Shown one piece after another: positions 56,805 to 64,000 of a stretch of DNA of 64,000 bases. The DNA is from Harmothoe impar (taxonomy: Eukaryota > Annelida > Polychaeta > Phyllodocida > Polynoidae), in the NCBI GenBank assembly GCA_947462335.1, contig OX381710.1, positions 31,425,004 to 31,489,003 on the forward strand, given 5' to 3'. The first letter of the stretch is position 1, and each line of letters opens with the position of its first letter. The position numbers and the translations under genes are program-made. The notes beneath the pieces were generated by a model. The model was not told where the DNA came from and made no database searches. It saw only the letters and a list, made by a program, of their open reading frames with translations.

Positions 56805-57447
56805 AAGTGACTTAGCATTGAGGTGCAAAGCTATGTGTAGTTACTACATTAGGACATAATCAATACCCACACGGCATTACATGGTTTTTTTTCCATATAG
56901 GAATATGCTATCATACATGTATAATTTGTACTTATAATTAATGTATAGCTCTTGCCAATATATACCGTATGACATGAAGCTAAAGGCATAGTGTGAGTTT
57001 GAACCACCAGATGGCGCCACCTCAAGACGATCAGCTGATCGCACAGTCTGTATATTAGACGCTACCGGTATGGTAGATTAGTATGGGCTCTGTACGTGAC
57101 AGGCTCACTGCTGGAGTCGATATAAAACTGTATGTAATACCATATTCTGTTACCAAACTGTATGATTAACACAAAAAGTATGTGTAAATGTACTACTCGT
57201 TAAGGGTGGTTCGATTATTTAGAACTATTGTAATGAATTTATTTTCTTGATTAATCTGGTAAAACATATTTGTATAGGGTTATCAATTTAACTTTTTAAG
57301 GGGGGGGGGGGGTATTGCTTTCTCTTATCTTATTTGGCTGACTAAATGCTCCTCTAAGCCTAGCAATGGGGAGAAATCCCTCAGTGGGGGACACTAGTTG
57401 TCAAAACCTACTTTATTTTTGTTTAAAATGCATTGTACATATGAAGA
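56805..57447 (+). other. LINE inter-ORF spacer
   Basis: 643 bp without a long frame. It contains CCACCAGATGGCGCCA (57004-57019), a strong CTCF-type core, directly followed by the perfect palindrome CGATCAGCTGATCG (57028-57041), and a run of thirteen G (57300-57312). Confidence 0.7.
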
Positions 57448-60333
57448 GTGACACAGCGGGCAAACCTACATGTTATCCTGCCAGGTAGTAATACTATAGG
57501 AAATAGCAAGAATGAATTTACTTTGTCCCACCTTAATACTAGAAGTTTAACCTCTAAAATTGAGTCTCTTCGTATACATATGTGGGATAGGAATGATGCA
57601 GTTCTTGGTATCTCTGAGACATGGCTCGATAGTGACACTCCTAGTCACAAGTATCAAATTGATGGTTATACATTTGAAGGCTTGAACAGGAGCTGGGGAG
57701 ATGATAAGACTGGTGGTGGAGTTGGTATTTACATTCGCAAGGAGATATCTTATTCTGTTACTAATTATGCTCACCTTAATGTTAGTAGTAATGACATAGA
57801 GATTCAATGGGTCGAAATTGTAAGAAATGGGAAAAAAAACATTGTAGTAGCAAACTTGTATAGACCACCGGACGGGAATAAAGCATTGTTTATTGAAGCA
57901 TTTAACTCTCAAATTGAAAGATGTAATTTAAGAAGAAAAGACTTAATTATCATGGGCGATTTTAATTTTGATTTCTTGAACATAAATAAGGTCTCTACTA
58001 AACTTATGAAAGTATGTGTTAATATACTAGGCCTGAAACAACTGATAGATGTACCCACAAGATCTAATGAAGAATCTAGCACTTGTTTGGATTGGGTGAT
58101 CACCAATACAACAAAAAGTTATGTATCATTTACCAGAAACTGGAATATTAGCGATCACTTGTTAGTAGGGATTACTTTATTAGGCCATTATGTGATGTAT
58201 GAAAAGGCATATTTTACAGGTAGAACGTATCGGAAATATGATAGTGATCTATTTAAGGCCTGTATAAGGAACGCAGATTGGGGACCATGGGACGATTGTA
58301 ATAATGTGAACGAGAGATGGGATTTTATTTTGAATCTTCTTTCAAAGTTTCTTGATAAAATGTGCCCTTTAAAGACATTTAAGGTGAGAAAGGAAAGAGC
58401 TCCTTGGATTAGTGATTATATACTTGAAATAATACGTGACAAGGATGTAGCTTTAAGAAAGGCCAAAGCAAGCAAAAGTCCTGACGACTGGCAGAATGCA
58501 AGTAGATTAAGAAATAATTCACACAAAATTATCAAAAAAGCAAAAGCAAAATTCATAAGAGACAGTTTAGAAGAAAATCAAAAAGATAGTAAAAAATTCT
58601 GGAAAATACTTAACACAATAATTAAAGGTAAACGCGAACACTCTAACTTTAATTTGAAAGATCAAGAAAATGATATAGATATTCTGCCAGACGACACTCC
58701 AAATTTTATCAATGATTACTTTATAAATATAGGACCCAAGCTGGCTGCAGCCTACAATGAGGTATGGACCTACGATGGAGTAGAGATTGAGGAAGGCATA
58801 GGACATATCCAAACTGATGAGTTGGAAGTGTTAAAATATATAAAAGAGATTGAGGTGAATAAGTCCTCTGCCATTGAAGGGATTTCATCTAGAGCTCTGA
58901 AGGACTGTCTGTTAGCTATTCCTGATAAGGTTTCAGTCCTGTTTAATGAGACTTTTACCAGCTCGATGATACCCGATAAATGGAAAACTGGTACAGTGAT
59001 TCCCCTCCAAAAAGAAGGCAATAAAGCTGACGTTGCAAATTTGAGACCCGTTACCCTATTGCCTATTATAGGAAAACTCTTAGAAAAAATAGTTAATAAT
59101 AGACTAATGGGTTATCTTGAAGGTAATAGCCTACTTGACGTACAGCAGGGAGGTTTTAGGGCGGATCACTCTACCATTTCTACAGTGGCATATTTTACAG
59201 ACGATATTTATAGGGGTATAAATAATAAGCATTATACATTGTCTGTGTTTGTGGACTTAAAGAAGGCTTTCGACACCGTAAATCACTTAATTCTTTTAGA
59301 AAAATTGTCAAAATTAGGTGTCGGAGGTCTTCTTTATAAATGGTTAGAAAATTATTTGAAAAACAGGACACAGAAAACTTTTGCAAATGGGATCACTTCT
59401 AATGAGGGGGAGGTAACCTGTGGGGTACCCCAGGGCTCCATTTTGGGGCCCACCCTCTTTTTGGTATATATTAATGACCTCAGAAATGTCGTTTTTAACT
59501 CCAAAACATATCTGTATGCAGACGATACCGTAGTCTCAGTTACTGGACCAAATCTAAATGAGCTAACTGTTTCTTTAGAGCAAGACCTTTATCGTTTGTC
59601 TAACTGGTTCAGAAAAAATAAGCTGACTCTTAATGCTAAGAAAACTAACTATATGATTTTCGGACTAAGATCAAAATTAAAGGAGATCAATGCTCACAGT
59701 GTTAGTTTTGGAGATAAAATAATTGATCGTTGTATTAGCTTTAAGTATCTAGGAGTAATCCTGGATCCTGTATTAAACTTTAATATGCAAGCTGAGTCTG
59801 CATACAAGAAAGTGGTCTATAGAGTACATCAAATGGCAGTTTTAAGAGAATGTATGAATAATAATACCATGTTATATATGTACAAGACAATGGTGCTGCC
59901 TCATGCAGACTATGGAGACGTCTTCTATGGGGTTGCTCGTAAGGCCATACTGGAGAAGATTCAAGTGGCAGAAAACAAAGCCCTTCGTATGAGCCTAGGT
60001 CTAGACTACAGACATCCTGTAATACTAACCCATCAGCTAGCTTCCATCTCAAAATTAGAGCCTAGACGCAAAATGCACTTAGTAAACTTCATGTATAAAC
60101 AGAAAAATAATAGAGAAATTACAAATAATAGAAATATATTTACAAGAGCACACGATGCCCCACTCTTTTTATGTATTAAACCAAAAAATGAATCATGTAA
60201 AAAAAGTGTCTTATACAGGGGGGCAGTGGCATGGAATAATTTATCTGTTATTACTAGAAATATACCAGAATTTGAAGCTTTTAAATTAAACAGGAAAAAG
60301 TGGCTAGGTAGTACTAACTATGCATTGTCATAG
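57448..60333 (+). CDS. LINE ORF2: AP-like endonuclease and reverse transcriptase
   Basis: 961 codons from the first possible non-stop position. It nicks target DNA and copies the element RNA onto it (target-primed reverse transcription). Endonuclease at 25-245: LSHLNTRSL, E57 in SETWL, GDFNFD at 170-175, LDWVI, and SDH at 235-237, so all catalytic residues are present. RT at about 485-770: FVDLKKAFDTVNH (601-613), CGVPQGSILGP (658-668), YADDT (690-694), FKYLGVILD. The C-terminal RGAVAWNNL block is typical of the L2/CR1 group. No RNase H. The frame begins after a TGA at 57442 with GTG, and its first ATG (codon 45) is inside the endonuclease, so initiation is unusual. Confidence 0.92.
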   Translation: MTQRANLHVILPGSNTIGNSKNEFTLSHLNTRSLTSKIESLRIHMWDRNDAVLGISETWLDSDTPSHKYQIDGYTFEGLNRSWGDDKTGGGVGIYIRKEISYSVTNYAHLNVSSNDIEIQWVEIVRNGKKNIVVANLYRPPDGNKALFIEAFNSQIERCNLRRKDLIIMGDFNFDFLNINKVSTKLMKVCVNILGLKQLIDVPTRSNEESSTCLDWVITNTTKSYVSFTRNWNISDHLLVGITLLGHYVMYEKAYFTGRTYRKYDSDLFKACIRNADWGPWDDCNNVNERWDFILNLLSKFLDKMCPLKTFKVRKERAPWISDYILEIIRDKDVALRKAKASKSPDDWQNASRLRNNSHKIIKKAKAKFIRDSLEENQKDSKKFWKILNTIIKGKREHSNFNLKDQENDIDILPDDTPNFINDYFINIGPKLAAAYNEVWTYDGVEIEEGIGHIQTDELEVLKYIKEIEVNKSSAIEGISSRALKDCLLAIPDKVSVLFNETFTSSMIPDKWKTGTVIPLQKEGNKADVANLRPVTLLPIIGKLLEKIVNNRLMGYLEGNSLLDVQQGGFRADHSTISTVAYFTDDIYRGINNKHYTLSVFVDLKKAFDTVNHLILLEKLSKLGVGGLLYKWLENYLKNRTQKTFANGITSNEGEVTCGVPQGSILGPTLFLVYINDLRNVVFNSKTYLYADDTVVSVTGPNLNELTVSLEQDLYRLSNWFRKNKLTLNAKKTNYMIFGLRSKLKEINAHSVSFGDKIIDRCISFKYLGVILDPVLNFNMQAESAYKKVVYRVHQMAVLRECMNNNTMLYMYKTMVLPHADYGDVFYGVARKAILEKIQVAENKALRMSLGLDYRHPVILTHQLASISKLEPRRKMHLVNFMYKQKNNREITNNRNIFTRAHDAPLFLCIKPKNESCKKSVLYRGAVAWNNLSVITRNIPEFEAFKLNRKKWLGSTNYALS

Positions 60334-60613
60334 CTCTGTATCACAATTTAATGTAATGAGCACTCATATCTTGCTAAAAATGAAACCTAATAATATGTCA
60401 ATATTACCGGTACAAATCTGTATTTGTTTACATAAGAATATATATGATGTACGGGGTGCCCGCCCCTAAAGGTCACTTCTCTATGTTAACATCTCCGCGT
60501 AATTCAGCAATATTGCTCAGGTATAGAAACATATAATAGATTTATATATTAGCGTATTGTATTTAATTATAATAGTAATCTTAAAGGTAGGATGTTATAA
60601 AAACACAGGTAGG

Positions 60614-60794
60614 GCCCAGGCTAAGTCTGGGCTCCGCATTTTTTCCTTCATTATTATGAAACATATAGTTGTATGTTAACTGTGATCCACTGAAAAACTG
60701 GATGTAAAATACTCATCGAGCTGAACAAGCTCTTTTTTATGTCCAGTATAAATAAACGGGATTGACAACTTTGTCATCTCAAATCAAAAAAAAA
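60614..60794 (+). other. LINE 3' UTR stem-loops, AATAAA and A-tail
   Basis: Three potential hairpins: GCCCAG/CTGGGC (60614-60632), a bulged stem ACTGGAT/GTCCAGT (60697-60747) enclosing GAGCT/AGCTC (60718-60732), and TGACA/TGTCA (near 60764-60777). AATAAA is at 60751-60756 and a nine-A tail ends at 60794. Such 3' structures are used by CR1/L2-type RTs to recognise their RNA. Confidence 0.55.
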
Positions 60795-60916
60795 GGAGAG
60801 TTGATTGTGTAACACTTTTTTTCACGTTATGACATTGCGAGACTTTTTTGGGGATTTTCTGTAACGACAATTTGGTTGTGTAACACTTTTGCTCACGTTG
60901 CGGAAATAAAGAGAAA

Positions 60917-60940
60917 ACGTTACGGTTGTGTAACGACCTC
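60917..60940 (-). repeat. Harbinger right terminal inverted repeat
   Basis: Exact reverse complement of 45847-45870. The subterminal 130 bp carries TTGTGTAAC three times and several CACGTT/CGTTA motifs. CAG follows at 60941-60943. Confidence 0.93.
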
Positions 60941-60965
60941 CAGCAGCTCCGCTGCCGGCGATCGT

Positions 60966-60981
60966 GGCGCGGGAAAATTGG
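60966..60981. promoter_or_regulatory. CCAAT box next to E2F-type site
   Basis: On the minus strand CCAATTTTCCCGCGCC combines a CCAAT box and TTTCCCGC, an E2F consensus, in a CpG-rich 60-bp patch just outside the Harbinger. This looks like part of a host promoter. No gene could be attached to it. Confidence 0.35.
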
Positions 60982-60996
60982 TAGCGTTCGTCTGAC

Positions 60997-61194
60997 CTAG
61001 TACACTGCACTGTGGGAATGCCTTAGCATATTGCAAATAGGGTCGTAGTGGCGTGAAACATCAGTCTCCAAGCAGATGTTGCGTCTCTTCTTTCCTACAG
61101 TAGAAGGTAAAGAGTGTGACGGGGAGTGAGCTGACGCATTGTATCGTTGGGTAATGTCCAGATTTTCCTGTAGTTGTTTAACAAAGTGACACAT
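60997..61194 (-). CDS. Unrecognised 65-codon ORF beside the Harbinger
   Basis: From ATG 61194: MCHFVKQLQENLDITQRYNA, then SHSLPSTVGKKRRNIC and ending NMLRHSHSAVY-stop. The composition is protein-like, and possible acceptors (CTTTGCAG, CACACAG) lie just upstream. I do not recognise the family. It may be a terminal exon of a host gene or chance. Confidence 0.25.
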   Translation of the reverse strand: MCHFVKQLQENLDITQRYNASAHSPSHSLPSTVGKKRRNICLETDVSRHYDPICNMLRHSHSAVY

Positions 61195-61233
61195 GATTGT
61201 GTGCTGTGTGTATATAGGTAATTCCAACTGCAA

Positions 61234-62821
61234 AGTTTATTCTACCTACAAGTCCATTTTCAATTGCATGCATGCACACATGTATACACAAGTGGCGGCA
61301 AAGGGGGAGGACCATCTGTTTTGTCACGAAATCTGGACTTCAGATTCTATGATAGAAGCTTCAAATGTATTCCAAAACATTATGCTGAACTCAATTCTAG
61401 TCACCCTAGCAAAGATAACCAACTTTAAGGAGTTGACATTCTAATTTTGGAGATCATAACCCGTGGGGGTCCTTTCGCAGGTGGTTCAAGGAATGATCAT
61501 TACCCAATTTAAGTTCCTGTGTACTTTCCCCTTGCCTGGAGCCTAGCTAATTAAGACAACAATAGGAGCGTTTATCAAGTAATTAAGCCTTACCCCACAG
61601 GTGTTTAATGTCCCTCCTGGTGAGGGCACTTATAGGACTCACCTTGAGGACTTTAGGTGTTGATTATTCAGTATCCTGGCGTTATTATCAGCAGGCACCT
61701 TTCTATTATAGATGCAATGACAATTAACATGCTATGGGGTCATTCATTGTCTCGCTATTAAGGCACACCTACAGGCTGATTATCACCCCATAGCCTTAAC
61801 ATTTACGTGAGGCTAGGGCCAACTGTTGGCCCAGCAATAGTGCATGATTATTTTAAGTATATATATGTATCGCTTTCTTGATTTATCAGGATGTGACAAA
61901 GCAGTTTAAATCGCGTGTTTATTTCTCCCCATCACCCACATCACTTCCCTTTTTATAGCAAGTTTATGTTTCAAAACAAGCACCCAGTATCATTAAGTAG
62001 ACCAATTGTTGTGTCATGATGCTCATTTTGGGGAAGGCTTTTTAAGTAAAACTCACAATGAGGAATAGTTTGTGTTGGCGTTGAGCCATGCACGTAGTAG
62101 CCTTAAGGAAATTAGATCAAATCGTTTTAGAGATACAAATAAGCTCGTTGGACTGAAAATACCAAAATACCACTGTCATTGGTTTTGGTTACCCAAACCT
62201 ACTATAATTATGCAAAACTTCTGTAGGGATGCAGTTCTCTTCACAGATGTACATACATGTAATACCAGGGAAAACCTCTGATCTTAACTGTAGGGCAGTT
62301 GTAATGTATCTCTATTTTGTTATTGGTATACAGCTGGAGAGGTCATACCTGTTCTACTCTAGAACATCTACGTTCTAAAGTCTTAGTTTTAATCATAATT
62401 AACCATACATAAATAAAGATCGATGAAATATTAAAGCGTCGCAAGATCTAGATAAGCCTCAATTGCACTAGTCTATATAGAACTCCAACTGAACATCCCC
62501 CTATATTATTATGTATAGAGCGCTTTCTATGTGACACATACCTCTTGTTTGCTTTCTCAGTCGATAGGTCAACGACGCAAAATAACCCCTAAGTGCACCA
62601 ACGTCGTCTTTATTGTTTACAACTCACAATCTGAACATATCGTTAGGCAATCGCTTACATTGTGTACCATTAGAATGTCCATATCTTACCATCAGTCTCC
62701 CTTTGGATTCTTTATGTATGTACAGCAATCTTCTCTTTTAAAAACGTTTCTATTTCATACTTCCCTCCACACATCCTGTGCTTAAATAGTTTATGACTGT
62801 GTTTCCTAGACGACTAGTAGG
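61234..62821. other. No gene seen; homeodomain-motif-rich stretch
   Basis: Non-coding. At 61540-61800 ATTA/TAATTAA-type motifs are dense, and GCTATGGGGT (61732) is inverted as ACCCCATAGC (61787). This could be an enhancer or an old repeat. Confidence 0.35.
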
Positions 62822-62823
62822 TA

Positions 62824-63721
62824 CACTGTAAAAAATATTCTGTAGAAAAAACGGAGAATCACTGGCATCAATGGGAGCCGGGAAACCCACGTTTTTTTTT
62901 AGGGAATTCCGTTTTTGGAAGTCACCGTTTTTTAAGGGAATTCCGTTTTTTAAAGTCACCATAATTTTTATGGAATTTCACTGTTTTATTATGCTTTAGC
63001 CAAGAACAATTAATTAGCTATTAAAATGAATTTGAGGCTACATTATTGACCTGTTGTGATTACCCCCCCCCCTCCTTTTGTAATTTAGCACTTATTATCA
63101 TTTATATCATTGTCCAGTTCATTATAATTAAGAATCATATCCATTTTAGTTCCATGTGGACATCTTGTGCCCGGACTTCATAATTATTATGAAGTAGCAC
63201 ATATAATGCCCCACAGCACTTAATAATCACAATTCATGAGCAAACATTACTCTAGAATTGCTATAGAACATCCACCACAGTGCTGAGCATATATATTTTT
63301 CTTATTGTCACAAGATGGGTGTCTATGGTATTACAATTACTGCTCGGTGTCCCACACAATTAACTCTTTTATCAATTGTGAATATTTCATCAAATTTAAA
63401 TTACATCTGTATATCTATGTTATAATCAATTGAGATATTGAAAAATATTAGCATATCAGCACACTTATATTGCTTTATAATCTAGAACCATCAGAAAACT
63501 CAACTGAGGAACTAGGCTGCCACCTGGTAGGAAAAGATGGAACTACCTGTAAAACAGAGTTTCACTGTAAAAGAAAAAACGGAGTTTCACTGCAATCATT
63601 TACGGAAGTTCACTGTAAAATAAATGAGATTTACAGTGATTCACTGTAAACAAGAAAACGGTGATGCACTGTCAAATTTAACTGAGATTCTCCGTGAATT
63701 CAAGGGAATTTTTTTACAGTG
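62824..63721. mobile_element. TA-flanked MITE, CACTGTAAAAAA ends
   Basis: 898 bp with inverted ends CACTGTAAAAAA and a further shared CGGAGAATC inside each arm, flanked by TA on both sides (62822-62823 and 63722-63723) as for Tc1/mariner-type insertions. The arms contain repeated GGGAATTCCGTTTTT (left) and TTCACTGTAAA (right) motifs. It has no coding capacity. Confidence 0.7.
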
Positions 63722-64000
63722 TATATACTGCCTTATATCCCATTCGCTCTTGGCACGTAAGGCCGTCGATCTTGACAAAGTTCCACATTGGGATTGGTCT
63801 TTGGTTATAGTAGTAATACCTTAGGGCTTTGGGGCAACACCTAAATATGAAGCAAGGTTGGGTCCTCAGTATCAGAGCATGCTTTAGGAATAGAAAATGG
63901 GGTTTCTTGCTAGGGTAACTGGCCCTTTGCACTAAGACCTGGTCGTGTCTCTTCTCCACTAAAGGTGGCCTCTTCTGCTTGTCTGGTGTTTGCATTGCCC
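63722..64000. other. No gene seen
   Basis: Short non-coding end of the window. The minus-strand frame at 63714-63995 has no motif and overlaps the MITE end. Confidence 0.4.

Larger units (their letters stand above)
55257..60794 (+). mobile_element. CR1/L2-group LINE with NADAR-bearing ORF1
   Basis: About 5.5 kb, plus orientation, inserted in the Harbinger upstream of its transposase. The 3' end is AATAAA (60751), hairpins and a short A-run ending at 60794. GGAGAG follows it (60795-60800) and also stands at 55251-55256, giving a candidate 6-bp target duplication and thus the left border; this short match could be chance. It has two long open frames: ORF1 (478 residues) and ORF2 (961 codons, endonuclease plus RT). 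Both are uninterrupted, so the copy is young. Confidence 0.85.
45847..60940. mobile_element. PIF/Harbinger DNA transposon, three genes, with nested LINE
   Basis: The two ends are identical inverted repeats for 24 bp, beginning GAGGTCGTTACACAACCGTA, at 45847-45870 and 60917-60940. They are flanked by a direct CAG on each side (45844-45846 and 60941-60943), a 3-bp duplication as expected for the superfamily. The interior encodes two Myb/SANT-like proteins and a HARBI1-like transposase. Total length is 15.1 kb, or about 9.6 kb without the LINE inserted at about 55257-60794. Identical termini, an intact duplication and an intact transposase point to recent activity. Confidence 0.93.

Noticed and set aside
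1..64000. tRNA, rRNA or CRISPR-like arrays
   Set aside because: No A-box/B-box pair and no rRNA sequence seen. The repeat arrays present are hairpin units or tandem repeats, not spaced direct repeats, and the DNA is eukaryotic.

Overview
This is animal nuclear DNA: spliced genes with GT-AG introns of about 0.2 to 6.7 kb, an INF2-type formin, a LINE, a Harbinger DNA transposon and many short fold-back elements. The style suits a marine invertebrate such as a lancelet, mollusc or echinoderm, but nothing here fixes the species.

Layout. Positions 1-10100 hold no gene I can support. They contain decayed repeats: a LINE reverse-transcriptase relic split by an 801-bp fold-back element, plus four other hairpin-rich MITE-like elements. 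From about 34.1 kb down to 13.5 kb on the minus strand lies the 3' part of an INF2 (inverted formin 2) homologue. I resolved twelve coding exons with compatible splice phases: the end of the DID, the proline-rich FH1, a complete FH2, a WH2/DAD-like motif, and one 4.5-kb last exon. That exon carries a roughly 1,490-residue tail with about ten copies of a 16-residue motif. The 3' UTR probably runs to about 10.1 kb. The 5' DID exons were not found.

Positions 34.1-45.8 kb hold repeats and non-coding DNA. Positions 45847-60940 are one PIF/Harbinger transposon of 15.1 kb with a 3-bp CAG target duplication and 24-bp identical terminal inverted repeats. It has three spliced genes: two Myb/SANT-like DNA-binding proteins on the plus strand and a five-exon, 356-residue HARBI1-like DDE transposase on the minus strand. 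The second Myb gene and the transposase converge, with stop codons 22 bp apart.

Nested in the Harbinger, just upstream of the transposase start, is a nearly full-length CR1/L2-group LINE (about 55257-60794). Its ORF2 has an intact endonuclease and reverse transcriptase. Its ORF1 has a coiled coil, an L1-ORF1p-like RNA-binding region and a C-terminal NADAR (YbiA/DUF1768) domain, a fold known to act on ADP-ribose-linked substrates. This retrotransposon-NADAR fusion is the most striking feature of the window. To the right of the Harbinger are a CCAAT/E2F-like promoter motif, an unrecognised ORF and a TA-flanked MITE.

The gene models come from splice-phase-consistent reading by eye and from remembered family motifs. 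No searches were run.
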